Made by a program: the position numbers and the translations under genes. Positions 44,664 to 52,803 of a DNA stretch of 64,000 nucleotides are shown here, one piece after another. Origin of the DNA: Arthrobacter jinronghuae. GTDB taxonomy: Bacteria > Actinomycetota > Actinomycetes > Actinomycetales > Micrococcaceae. Within the stretch, counting starts at the first letter, position 1, and each line of letters starts with the position of its first letter. The stretch lies in assembly GCF_025244825.1 (NCBI RefSeq), contig NZ_CP104263.1, positions 1,488,001 through 1,552,000 of the forward strand. Reading direction: 5' to 3'. The notes under the pieces were generated by a model. That model was not told where the DNA came from. It did not search any database and saw only the letters and a list, made by a program, of their open reading frames with translations.

Positions 44664-46388
44664 CTACGCGAGAAAGAACAGCTGGGTCATCGGCAGGGAC
44701 TGGGCCGGCGGGATGGTGGCCAGCGTGCCGTTGTACGTCACGTCGTATGTCTCCGGGTCCACCTCGATCACAGGCGTCGCGTTGTTGCGGACCATGTGCT
44801 CCTTGCCGATGCCGCGGCAGCGTTGCACCGGCAGCACCTGGCTCTCGAGTCCGAGCCGCTCCGGCACGCCCTTGTCGATGGCCGCCTTCGACATGAACGT
44901 CACCCGTGTGCTCTGCAGCGCCTTGCCCTGCGCACCGAACATAGGCCGGTAAAACACGGGCTGCGGGGTGGGCAGTGAGGCATTCGGATCACCCATCAGT
45001 GCCCAGTTGATCAAGCCGCCCTTGACGATCAGCCGGGGCTTGGCACCGAAGGATTGGATCGGCCAAAGCACGATGTCGGCGATCTTGCCATCCTCCAGGG
45101 AGCCGATGTAGTCGGACACGCCCTGGGTGATGGCCGGGTTGATCGTGATCTTGGCGAGGAAGCGCAGCACCCGGAAATTATCGTTGTCGCCGCTGTCCTC
45201 CGGCAGTGCGCCGCGCTGGTCCTTGCAGTGGTGGGCGATCTGGAAGGTGCGCATAAACGATTCGCCGATGCGACCCATTGCCTGGGAGTCGGACGAGACC
45301 ATCGAAATGATCCCTTCATCGTGGAAAACCGTCTCCGCGGAGATCGTCTCGGCCCGCACCCGGGAATCCGCGAAGGCGACGTCTTCGGGGACGTCGTGGG
45401 AGAGGTGGTGACACACCATCACCATGTCGAGCAGCTCATCCACCGAATTGACGGTGTAGGGCAGGGTCGGGTTCGTCGAGGACGGGAGCACGTTCGGGTG
45501 GCCGGCCACCTTGATGATGTCCGGGGCGTGGCCGCCGCCGGCACCCTCGGTGTGGAAGGTGTGGATGGTGCGGCCGTCGATGGCGTCAAGGGTGTTCTCC
45601 ACATAACCGGCCTCGTTGAGGCTGTCTGTATGCACCGAGATCTGCACATCGTAGTCATCGGCCACGGAGAGTGCGTTGCTGAGCGCAGCCGGCGTCGTGC
45701 CGTAGTCCTCGTGTACCTTGAGTCCGCATGCGCCGGCCTCGACCTGTTCTATCAGGGCATCGGGCAGCGAGCCGTTCCCCTTGCCGAGGAAGCCCATGTT
45801 GACCGGCATCCCTTCGGCCGATTCCAGCAGCCGGGCGAGATTCCAGACGCCGGGAGTGGTGGTGACGCCGTTGGTGCCGTCGGTGGGTCCCGTGCCGCCG
45901 CCGAAGAGGGTCGTGATGCCGTTGGAGAGGGCAGCCAGCGCCTGTTCCGGCGAAATATAGTGCACGTGTGAGTCGATGCCGCCGGGGGTGGCGATGAAGT
46001 GCTCGCCGGCCAGCAGTTCGGTCCCGGGGCCAACCACCAGGCGCGGATCGACTCCGCTCTGGGTGTGCGGGTTGCCGGACTTGCCGATACCGGCGATCTT
46101 GCCGTCACGCACACCGATGTCGCCCTTAATGACACCCAGCACCGGGTCCAGGATGATTGCGTTGGTGATCACCAGGTCAAGCACGCCTTCCGCGGAAGTT
46201 GCCTGGGGATCGGCCGCCATACCGTCACGTGCGGTCTTGCCGCCGCCGTAGACCACCTCATCACCGTAGTGGCCCTCGTTGTAATCCTTCTCGATCTCGA
46301 TCACCAGATTGGAATCGGCCAGGTGGACCCGGTCGCCGGTGGTCGGACCAAAGAGATCGGTATACTGCTTACGCGAGATTTTCGCCAT
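44664..46388 (-). CDS. ureC: Urease subunit alpha
   Basis: 574 aa, the catalytic subunit hydrolysing urea to ammonia and carbamate. All nickel and catalytic residues are in place: His141 and His143 ([11 protein letters not shown]), carbamylated Lys224 ([10 protein letters not shown]), His253 ([11 protein letters not shown]), His279 ([14 protein letters not shown]), and the mobile flap Cys326-His327 ([14 protein letters not shown]). The junction with ureB reads aaGTGATGg: either ATG 46388 (used here, [19 protein letters not shown]) or the GTG one codon earlier may serve. Translation is coupled to ureB. Confidence 0.98.
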   Translation of the reverse strand: MAKISRKQYTDLFGPTTGDRVHLADSNLVIEIEKDYNEGHYGDEVVYGGGKTARDGMAADPQATSAEGVLDLVITNAIILDPVLGVIKGDIGVRDGKIAGIGKSGNPHTQSGVDPRLVVGPGTELLAGEHFIATPGGIDSHVHYISPEQALAALSNGITTLFGGGTGPTDGTNGVTTTPGVWNLARLLESAEGMPVNMGFLGKGNGSLPDALIEQVEAGACGLKVHEDYGTTPAALSNALSVADDYDVQISVHTDSLNEAGYVENTLDAIDGRTIHTFHTEGAGGGHAPDIIKVAGHPNVLPSSTNPTLPYTVNSVDELLDMVMVCHHLSHDVPEDVAFADSRVRAETISAETVFHDEGIISMVSSDSQAMGRIGESFMRTFQIAHHCKDQRGALPEDSGDNDNFRVLRFLAKITINPAITQGVSDYIGSLEDGKIADIVLWPIQSFGAKPRLIVKGGLINWALMGDPNASLPTPQPVFYRPMFGAQGKALQSTRVTFMSKAAIDKGVPERLGLESQVLPVQRCRGIGKEHMVRNNATPVIEVDPETYDVTYNGTLATIPPAQSLPMTQLFFLA

Positions 46389-46834
46389 CACTTCTTCCCC
46401 TCTTCTGGGCGGCCCGTTTGTGCTGCAGGGCCCGCGTTGTTTGCACTGGGTTTGGAGCTCGGTTTTCCGTCGGAAAATCCGAGTTCCTTCATCCGCGCCA
46501 TGGCCCGGATCTTCGTGGCCGCAGAGTCGAGGCCGCCGTCGACGAGGTTGTTGAAGCCAATGACCCGCCGGTTTCCGGCGTAGGCGGTGAGGGTCACCTC
46601 GCGGGTGTCACCTGCTTCGAAGCGGATTCCGGTGCCCGCCGGCACATCGAGGTGCATGCCGTAGGCCAGTTCGCGTTCGAACAAAAGCGCCTTGTTGGTT
46701 TCGAAGAAGTGAAAGTGCGAGCCGACCTGCACGGCCCGGTCGCCGGTGTTGCTCACCAGCAGAGTGACGCTTGGCCTGCCAGCGTTGATCTCGATGTCCT
46801 CTTGCTTGTGGTGGTAGGTGGGGCTGCCCAGCAT
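46388..46834 (-). CDS. ureB: Urease subunit beta
   Basis: 148 aa from ATG 46834 ([20 protein letters not shown]), preceded by AAGGGAAGGAAAAACC; the frame is open 12 codons upstream without conserved residues. Core motifs are [40 protein letters not shown] and [17 protein letters not shown]. The C-terminal tail (about 118-148) is a Pro/Ser/Ala/Lys extension not essential in other bacteria. It is separated from the upstream CbiX-like gene by 60 bp and overlaps ureC. Confidence 0.96.
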   Translation of the reverse strand: MLGSPTYHHKQEDIEINAGRPSVTLLVSNTGDRAVQVGSHFHFFETNKALLFERELAYGMHLDVPAGTGIRFEAGDTREVTLTAYAGNRRVIGFNNLVDGGLDSAATKIRAMARMKELGFSDGKPSSKPSANNAGPAAQTGRPEEGKK

Positions 46835-46894
46835 GGTTTTTCCTTCCCTTGCGGCGCAGCGTCGCTGCACGTGGCGTTTCGATGGGATCTGCGG

Positions 46895-47791
46895 TCAACT
46901 CGAACGGATCGGGGCGGGGTGGTGATGCGGGTGGCTGTTGGCCGCCCCGTGGTTGTGGGGATGGCCGCTGTCCGCGTCAAAGGCGTGTGAGTGCGCGTAA
47001 CCGTGACCGTGATCAGCCTGCAGTCCGGCGTCAATACCGGTGGAGCCGTGGCTGAGGTTGTGCAGTGCGTCGCGAACACGCTCGCCGATAACGCGAAGCA
47101 CCGCCTGCTCGCTCAGCAGCGCACCGTAGAACCGGGCCTCGGCGAAACCTCCCTCGCCGAAGGGCACCGCTTCACCGTGCACGGTGGCCACCCGCCGAAA
47201 TCCTGCGGGAACAACCACCGTTTCCGTGCTGCCGAGAAGACCCAGCCGCCGTACGGCCTCCAGGAGTGCATCCGCGTCAGTGACAGCGGCAACCTCCACC
47301 AAGTTGCCCGCCCCGTGCGTGCGCACCAGATGCGCGATGCGGTAGAGCTCCGCATCATCGAAGGGATTGGCGGCGTCCGCGACGATCAGCACTGCCGCCT
47401 CCGGTGCCAGCCTGCGCACCTCCACAGCGGCGGTCCGAAGCCACGCCGTGAGATGGTCGCGGGTGCCGAATTCGTCCGCCAGGGCCAGCGGGGCCCGGGC
47501 GGCACCGTGCGGGACTGCTCCTGCTTCGAGCCAGCGGAGCGTCTTCGCCGTGTCCGCGACGAGGGTCGGGTTACGGCCGAAGGTCATCGGCAGCACCACG
47601 ACGGGCGCAAGGTCCGCTCCGTCGGCCCTGTCCCCACGCAGCCGCGTGAGGACATTGTGCAGCGGTCGGCCCGCTGGGGTAATGAGGGCGCCCGGAACGG
47701 AAGCCGTGATGAAGGACAGATCCACCCCGTTGTCGCTCTCATGTCCTCCGACCAGCACCACCGTCGCACCCGGCTCGATGGGCCAGGTCAA
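46895..47791 (-). CDS. CbiX/SirB-like protein with histidine-rich tail, in the ureE position
   Basis: 298 aa. Two half-domains are seen: the first begins GATVVLVGGHESDNGVDL with VVVLPMTFGRNPTLVADTAK, the second has NPFDDAELYRIAHLVRTHG and VEVAAVTDADALLEAV. This AELYRIA pattern and the VVLPxx segments match CbiX/SirB sirohydrochlorin chelatases. The chelatase metal loop (GHGS; His in xGGH) is altered in both halves (GGHES, TFGRN; second half VLIVADAAN). The last 45 residues hold eleven His (DHGHGYAHSHAFDADSGHPH and on), as in UreE and other nickel chaperones. TTG 47791 just past the ureA stop is the likely start. It sits between ureA and ureB, and no ureE exists in the operon; a nickel-delivery role is inferred. 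Confidence 0.82.
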   Translation of the reverse strand: MTWPIEPGATVVLVGGHESDNGVDLSFITASVPGALITPAGRPLHNVLTRLRGDRADGADLAPVVVLPMTFGRNPTLVADTAKTLRWLEAGAVPHGAARAPLALADEFGTRDHLTAWLRTAAVEVRRLAPEAAVLIVADAANPFDDAELYRIAHLVRTHGAGNLVEVAAVTDADALLEAVRRLGLLGSTETVVVPAGFRRVATVHGEAVPFGEGGFAEARFYGALLSEQAVLRVIGERVRDALHNLSHGSTGIDAGLQADHGHGYAHSHAFDADSGHPHNHGAANSHPHHHPAPIRSS

Positions 47792-47792
47792 G

Positions 47793-48098
47793 TCACACCC
47801 CGATGGGATCGTGACAGGAGACGAGCTTGCTGCCGTCGACGAAGGTTGCCTCGATCTGGAGGAGCGGCAGCCTCTCACGCACGCCGTCCATGCATTGGCT
47901 TTCGGAGACGATGTTCTTGCCGAGCTCCATCACCTCGGCCACGGTCCTGCCGTCGCGGGCGCCCTCCAGAATCGCCTCGCAGATGAGGGCGGTTGCCTCG
48001 CTGACATTCAGCTTGGTGCCCCGGTCGCGCCGCTTCCGGGCCAAATCCGCGACTTGGTACACGTAAAGCTTGTCGATTTCTTTGGGAGTAAGGTTCAT
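47793..48098 (-). CDS. ureA: Urease subunit gamma
   Basis: 101 aa from ATG 48098: MNLTPKEIDKLYVYQVADLA, then RGTKLNVSEATALICEAILE and GRTVAEVMELGKNIV, exactly the UreA family layout and length. The ORF is open 62 codons upstream but those residues are unlike UreA, and GGTAAAGAG precedes the ATG. It is the first gene of the urease operon. Upstream, minus-strand TTGGTC and TAGCGT (48175-48201, 15-bp spacer) form a weak promoter candidate. Confidence 0.96.
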   Translation of the reverse strand: MNLTPKEIDKLYVYQVADLARKRRDRGTKLNVSEATALICEAILEGARDGRTVAEVMELGKNIVSESQCMDGVRERLPLLQIEATFVDGSKLVSCHDPIGV

Positions 48099-48270
48099 CT
48101 CTTTACCTTCAGACGCAGTTGCGATCCGGTCGAAACCGCTCCCTTGGCGCAGGGGCCAAGCTCGCTTGAAAACCACGCTACGCGGGCCCAGCTGGGACCA
48201 ACACCCCGTCCTGCCGGAAGCCGGCGTGCAATCCGGTATTCGGTTCGGGCAGGCCGGCCGAACGAGGAGA

Positions 48271-48301
48271 GGCCCGGACCGCAACAGCTGCGGTCCGGGC
48301 C
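48271..48301 (-). terminator. osmC terminator hairpin
   Basis: GGCCCGGACCGC (48271-48282) and GCGGTCCGGGCC (48290-48301) form a 12-bp stem with a 7-nt loop, 17 bp past the stop of the minus-strand osmC gene, before ureA. No T tract. Confidence 0.6.
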
Positions 48302-48317
48302 CCGGGGGCGTGAAGGC

Positions 48318-48746
48318 CTAGGACTCGAGCGTCGCGTCCATGGTGATCTCGATGCCAGCCAGCGCCTGCGAGACCGGGCAGCCGGTCTTCGCCGACTCGG
48401 CAATATCGTCAAACTGCTCCGCCGTCAGTCCGGGTACCACGGCACTGACCACAAGGTGGCTGCCGGTGATGCCCGTGCCCGGAACGAAGGTCACGTCAGC
48501 GGATGTGGAAATCCGCTCCGCCGTCTTGCCTGCCTCGGCAAGCGCGTTGCTGAAGGCCATCGAGAAGCAGGCCGAGTGGGCCGCGGCAATAAGTTCCTCA
48601 GGGCTGGTCTTGCCGTTGGCTTCTTCGGCGCGGGCCTTCCACGTGACGTCGTAGGTGCCGAGTCCGGAGGAGTCGAGGGTGACGTCTCCCTTGCCGTTGA
48701 AGAGGTCGCCGTTCCAGACGGTGTGGGCTGAACGGACTGTAGCCAT
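48318..48746 (-). CDS. OsmC/Ohr family peroxiredoxin
   Basis: 142 aa from ATG 48746, preceded by AGGAGACCCCC; an 18-codon upstream extension is dropped. The two catalytic cysteines are Cys60 (AAAHSACFSMAFS) and Cys123 (AKTGCPVSQALAG). OsmC proteins reduce organic hydroperoxides with a thiol pair fed by lipoyl-type reductants. The second CP motif and short length fit OsmC rather than Ohr. It has its own terminator and lies between the urease operon and a small membrane protein, same strand. Confidence 0.92.
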   Translation of the reverse strand: MATVRSAHTVWNGDLFNGKGDVTLDSSGLGTYDVTWKARAEEANGKTSPEELIAAAHSACFSMAFSNALAEAGKTAERISTSADVTFVPGTGITGSHLVVSAVVPGLTAEQFDDIAESAKTGCPVSQALAGIEITMDATLES

Positions 48747-48827
48747 GGGGGTCTCCTTAAACAGTGATGGGACGGGGCCGGCAACAAGCCGGCGCACCAT
48801 CCCATCCTATTTCCGCTGTTGTGCGGA

Positions 48828-49175
48828 CTACCACATAGTGGCTACGGCAATGTTGATGATCGCAAGGATGCCCACGCCGTTTGCGAGTCCGGAGGAAACC
48901 GGCTCGTCCTTCTTGTAGCGGCGCTGTCCGATGAAGGCCAGTACGGCAATCACCAGGGTGATCAGCAGCTTGATACCCACCTTCAGGTGGTTGACGTCGC
49001 CGTCGCCCATCTCATTCAGCGCCACCAGCGCCAGGCCGGTGACCAACTGCAGCAGTGCTGCGTGGAACTGGCCGGGCAGCACGGTCGGATTCTTGATGCG
49101 GGCAAACCAGATGCCGACAATGATGGCTGCGCCGAGGATGTGCAGGAAAACAAGGAAGCTGTGAAGGAAGTCCAT
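48828..49175 (-). CDS. Small conserved membrane protein
   Basis: 115 aa with four predicted membrane helices (about 5-24, 38-56, 65-84 and 97-114). It starts MDFLHSFLVFLHILGAAIIV; HLKVGIKLLITLVIAVLAFI is in the third helix. Two histidines in the first helix (LHSF, FLHILG) might be of interest for metal or haem contacts, unproven. Similar proteins are found in Arthrobacter as hypothetical integral membrane proteins. ATG 49175 follows a TAAACT box by six bases with no ribosome binding site. Confidence 0.78.
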   Translation of the reverse strand: MDFLHSFLVFLHILGAAIIVGIWFARIKNPTVLPGQFHAALLQLVTGLALVALNEMGDGDVNHLKVGIKLLITLVIAVLAFIGQRRYKKDEPVSSGLANGVGILAIINIAVATMW

Positions 49176-49181
49176 AAGGCC

Positions 49182-49187
49182 AGTTTA
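49182..49187 (-). promoter_or_regulatory. -10 box of leaderless membrane-protein transcript
   Basis: Minus-strand TAAACT, six bases, then ATG 49175; no Shine-Dalgarno. Confidence 0.65.
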
Positions 49188-49237
49188 CCGACTGGAAGTC
49201 GGGAACCCGGAGGAAAGCATAGGAGGCAGGTAACTTT

Positions 49238-49252
49238 TCTACAACATGTAGA
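49238..49252. promoter_or_regulatory. Single NrdR-type palindrome
   Basis: TCTACA-ACA-TGTAGA is an inverted repeat that contains the NrdR core CWANATNTWG (49242-49251 on the plus strand). Read on the minus strand it shares 12 of 13 bases with the second box before nrdR. It lies 51 bp upstream of the minus-strand -10 box at 49182-49187. A partner box at a 21-bp distance was not found. Confidence 0.4.
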
Positions 49253-49288
49253 GGATTTCCGTAGGGGCGACCAACCCGTAGAAACGGC

Positions 49289-49324
49289 GCAGGGCGCCCT
49301 CCCGGTAACGGGAGAGCGCCCTGC
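49289..49324 (-). terminator. sucB terminator
   Basis: A 16-bp stem with one mismatch (49289-49304 with 49309-49324) and a GTAA loop, 17 bp past the sucB stop. No T tract. Confidence 0.75.
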
Positions 49325-49340
49325 CTAAGCGGAACCGGAA

Positions 49341-51110
49341 CTAGAGCCCCAGGTCTGCCTCGAAGTTGCCTTCTTCCAGGCGTGCCTTCAGCGTCTGCAG
49401 GAAGCGGCCTGCATCGGCGCCGTCCACCAGGCGGTGGTCGTACGTCAGGGAGAGGTACATCATCGATCGGATGGCAATGTTGTCATTGCCCTCGGCGTCG
49501 GTGACAACCATGGGACGCTTGACGATCGCGCCGGTGCCCAGGATGCCGACCTGCGGCTGGTTGATGATCGGCGTGTCGAAGAGGGCTCCGACGCTGCCGA
49601 TGTTCGTGATGGTGAACGTGCCGCCGGAGAGCTCGTCGGGGCCGATCTTGTTGTTGCGCGTGCGGCTGCCGACGTCGGCAATCTTCTTGGCCAGCCCGGT
49701 GATGTTGAGGTCACCGGCATCGTTGATGACCGGAACCAGCAGGCCCTTCTCGGTGTCCACGGCAATCGCGAGGTGCTCGGCGTCGTGGTACGTGATTTCC
49801 TGCGTCTCGTTGTTGTACGAGGCGTTGAGGACCGGGTGCTGCTTCAGGCCTTCGACAACTGCCTTGGCAATGAACGGCAGGAAGGTGAGCTTCGCGCCGT
49901 TCTGCTGCTGGAAGTTGCCCTTGGCCTTCTGGCGCAGGGCTGCAATGCGGGTCATGTCGACCTCGTGCACCTGGGTCAGCTGTGCCGACTCCTCCAGGGA
50001 CTCGCGCATGCGGCGCGCGATGGTCTGGCGGATGCGCGGTGCCTTGACCGTGGTGCCGCGGAGCTTCGCGCTGGCTTCGCTGATCTGCGCCGGTGCTGCC
50101 TTTTCGGGGGTGGCGGAGGCGGCAGGGGCGGACGCGGCGGGCTGCTGCGAAGCGGCCTTCTTAGCCTCAGCCGCTTCAAGCACGTCCTGCTTGCGGATGC
50201 GTCCGGCAACGCCGGAACCCTTGATGCTGGACAGGTCGACGCCGTGTTCGTTGGCGAGCTTGCGCACCAGCGGGGTCACATAGGTGCCGGCGTCGTTGGA
50301 AGCCTCCTGCTTCGGAGCCTCAGCCTTGGGGGCTTCCTGCTTGGGAGCTTCAGCCTTCGGAGCTTCCTGCTTCGGGGCCTTGGGCTCTTCCTTCTTTTCC
50401 GGCTCGACGGCCGGAGCTTCGCGCTCGTCCTTGGAAGCGGCCGCTACCGGCTCGGCACCCTTGGGCTCGGCCTTGGCCGGGGCAGCAGCACCCGATCCGA
50501 TGACGGCCAGGACGGAACCGACCTCGGCCGTGTCGTCTTCGTTAACCCGGATTTCCAGCAGCTTGCCGGCTACCGGGGAAGGGATCTCGGTGTCGACCTT
50601 GTCGGTGGAAACCTCGAGCAGCGGCTCGTCCATTTCGACGTCGTCGCCGACGGCCTTGAGCCAGCGGGTGACGGTGCCTTCGGTGACGGATTCGCCGAGG
50701 GCGGGGAGGGTGACCTCGGTGCCTTCGCCGGAGCCGCTCTCCGCGGGAGCTTCTTCAGCAGCCGGAGCCTCTTCGGCCGCAGGGGCCGGTGCTTCCTCGG
50801 CAGGGGCCTCTTCGGCCGGAGCTTCCTGGTCGGCGGCGCTGCCGCCGTCGTCCAGCTGCTCGCCGGAACCGGAGCCGTCACCGATGCGTACAAGCGCAGC
50901 GCCGACCTCTGCGGTTTCGTCTTCGGCCACGAGGATTTCCTCGATCACGCCGGCAACGGGGGAGGGGATTTCCGTATCGACCTTGTCGGTGGATACCTCG
51001 AGCAGCGGCTCGTCGACCTCGACGCGGTCGCCCACGTTCTTCAGCCAGCGGGTGACGGTGCCTTCGGTGACGGACTCGCCGAGGGCTGGTAAGTTCACGG
51101 TTTCAGACAT
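49341..51110 (-). CDS. sucB: Dihydrolipoamide acyltransferase E2 (succinyltransferase type) with two lipoyl domains
   Basis: 589 aa. Two lipoyl domains at about 1-80 and 133-210, each with [14 protein letters not shown] (lipoylated Lys43 and Lys171). Pro/Ala/Glu/Lys-rich linkers hold [10 protein letters not shown] repeats. A peripheral-subunit-binding domain (about 278-312, [17 protein letters not shown]) follows, then the catalytic domain with the active-site motif [15 protein letters not shown]2 cores with two lipoyl domains serve 2-oxoglutarate or pyruvate dehydrogenase; in this lineage a gene followed by lpd and pepA is normally called sucB. It is the lipoylation target for the LipA/LipB encoded here. 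E1 genes are not in the window. Confidence 0.93.
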   Translation of the reverse strand: MSETVNLPALGESVTEGTVTRWLKNVGDRVEVDEPLLEVSTDKVDTEIPSPVAGVIEEILVAEDETAEVGAALVRIGDGSGSGEQLDDGGSAADQEAPAEEAPAEEAPAPAAEEAPAAEEAPAESGSGEGTEVTLPALGESVTEGTVTRWLKAVGDDVEMDEPLLEVSTDKVDTEIPSPVAGKLLEIRVNEDDTAEVGSVLAVIGSGAAAPAKAEPKGAEPVAAASKDEREAPAVEPEKKEEPKAPKQEAPKAEAPKQEAPKAEAPKQEASNDAGTYVTPLVRKLANEHGVDLSSIKGSGVAGRIRKQDVLEAAEAKKAASQQPAASAPAASATPEKAAPAQISEASAKLRGTTVKAPRIRQTIARRMRESLEESAQLTQVHEVDMTRIAALRQKAKGNFQQQNGAKLTFLPFIAKAVVEGLKQHPVLNASYNNETQEITYHDAEHLAIAVDTEKGLLVPVINDAGDLNITGLAKKIADVGSRTRNNKIGPDELSGGTFTITNIGSVGALFDTPIINQPQVGILGTGAIVKRPMVVTDAEGNDNIAIRSMMYLSLTYDHRLVDGADAGRFLQTLKARLEEGNFEADLGL

Positions 51111-51231
51111 ATTGTCCCCGTTTCTCCTTGATAGATCTTTTGTGACCAGCCGTGCCGCTGGTGCTGGTGATGATTTCCCCCGGGCCGAAGCCGCGAGGCG
51201 GAATGCGGCCCGGGGAAGTGAATCTTAGGTG

Positions 51232-52614
51232 TTAACCGTGAAGGGGCTTGCCGGCCAGTGCCATGGCGGCCTCGCCGATAGCCTCGTTCTGCGTCGGGTG
51301 GCCGTGGATCAGGCTGGCAATATCCTCAGGGTACGCCTCCCAGTTAACGATCAACTGGGCTTCGCCGATCTGCTCGCCGATACGGCCGCCGATCATGTGC
51401 ACACCCACGATGGGGCCGTCCTTCTCGCGGACCATCTTGATGAGGCCGGAGGAGCCGAGGATGGAGGTCTTGCCGTTGCCGGCCAGGTTGTACTCCTGGA
51501 CCTCGACGTTTTCGGCGCCCAGCTTCTCCTTGGCCTTGGCTTCGGTCAGGCCGACGGAGGCGATTTCCGGCTCGCAGTAGGTGACCTTGGGGATGTTGAC
51601 ATCGTCAACCACAACGGGCTTCAGGCCGGCGATTTCCTCGGCAACGAAAATACCCTGCTGGAAGCCGCGGTGGGCCAGCTGCAGGCCGGGAACGATGTCG
51701 CCCACGGCGTAGATGTTGCCGACGCCGGTGTGCAGGCGGTCGTTCGTGATGACGAATCCGCGGTCCATCGTCAGCCCGGCTTCTTCGTAGCCCAGGTTGG
51801 CGGTGACGGGGCCGCGGCCCACGGCAACGAGCATCAGGTCGGCTTCGAAGGTCTTGCCATCGGCCAGGGTGACGACGACGCCGTCGTCGTTCTGCTGGAC
51901 GTTGTCGAAGAAGATGCCCGTGCTGAACTTGATGCCGCGCTTTTTGTACGCGCGTTCAAGCTGCTTGATGATGGCTGCGTCTTCGTTGGGGACCAGGGAG
52001 GGCAGGCCCTCGACGATGGTGACGTCCACGCCGAAGGAGTTCCAGACCGAGGCGAATTCGACGCCGATGACGCCGCCGCCGAGGATGACCGCGCTCTTGG
52101 GCACGGTGTCCATCTTCAGGGCCTGGTCGGAGGTGATGACCTTGCCGCCGATTTCCAGGCCCGGCAGTGAACGGGAGTAGGAACCGGTGGCCAGGATGAT
52201 GTTCTTGCCGGTGTAGGTCTCACCGTTGACCTCGATGGTCTTTTCGCTGGTGAGCTTGCCCTCGCCCTCGATGACCGTGATGCCCTTGGACTTGATCAGG
52301 CCCTGCAGGCCGCGGAACTTGCCCGCAATGATGTTGTCCTTGTAGGAGTTCACTGCAGTCATGTCGATGGAGTCGAAGGTGGCGTTGATGCCGTACTTCG
52401 AGGCCGTCTTGGCGTTCTCCGCGATTTCAGCGGAGTGCAGCAGCGCCTTGGTGGGGATGCAGCCGTTGTGAAGGCAGGTCCCGCCCAGCTTTCCCTTTTC
52501 AATCAGACCTACGGAGAATCCCAGCTCCACGGAGCGCAGTGCCGCGGCGTAGCCGCCGCTGCCTCCGCCGAGGATCAGGATGTCGAACTCTTGCGCAGCT
52601 GCCTTATCGGCCAC
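51232..52614 (-). CDS. lpdA: Dihydrolipoyl dehydrogenase (E3)
   Basis: 460 aa. FAD motif ILGGGSGGYAAALR, redox disulfide GGTCLHNGCIPTKALL, NAD motif VILGGGVIGVEFASVW, and the C-terminal active-site base in IHGHPTQNEAIGEAA (His-Pro-Thr). It reoxidises the dihydrolipoyl arms of SucB. GTG 52614 (MADKAAAQEFDILILGG) follows GAGGGAG and is chosen over an open frame 12 codons longer. It lies upstream of sucB on the same strand, with a 121-bp gap. Confidence 0.95.
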   Translation of the reverse strand: MADKAAAQEFDILILGGGSGGYAAALRSVELGFSVGLIEKGKLGGTCLHNGCIPTKALLHSAEIAENAKTASKYGINATFDSIDMTAVNSYKDNIIAGKFRGLQGLIKSKGITVIEGEGKLTSEKTIEVNGETYTGKNIILATGSYSRSLPGLEIGGKVITSDQALKMDTVPKSAVILGGGVIGVEFASVWNSFGVDVTIVEGLPSLVPNEDAAIIKQLERAYKKRGIKFSTGIFFDNVQQNDDGVVVTLADGKTFEADLMLVAVGRGPVTANLGYEEAGLTMDRGFVITNDRLHTGVGNIYAVGDIVPGLQLAHRGFQQGIFVAEEIAGLKPVVVDDVNIPKVTYCEPEIASVGLTEAKAKEKLGAENVEVQEYNLAGNGKTSILGSSGLIKMVREKDGPIVGVHMIGGRIGEQIGEAQLIVNWEAYPEDIASLIHGHPTQNEAIGEAAMALAGKPLHG

Positions 52615-52803
52615 TTGGACGCTCCCTCGCGTATTCGTTGACGCGCCCATGCGCGCCGATGAGTTATTGGGCGTTTGTGATCAGTCCTCACCCTATCGCC
52701 CCCTACCACCGGCATCCACTTGGACACAGGCAGTAGGGGGCGAAGTGTAATGAGAAACACCTGCCACAAGCGTCAGTTCCGTTTCACGGAACCGTATTGG
52801 ATG

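Noticed and set aside
48099..48284. Extended N-terminus for UreA
   Set aside because: UreA proteins start MNLTPKE; the extra 62 codons cover the probable promoter.
48777..48793. GCCGGC hairpin upstream of osmC as terminator for the membrane-protein gene
   Set aside because: Short 6-bp stem, no T tract; it may be chance.
52690..52803. Small genes between lpdA and pepA
   Set aside because: Only short frames without ribosome binding sites or conserved look; probably the lpdA promoter region.
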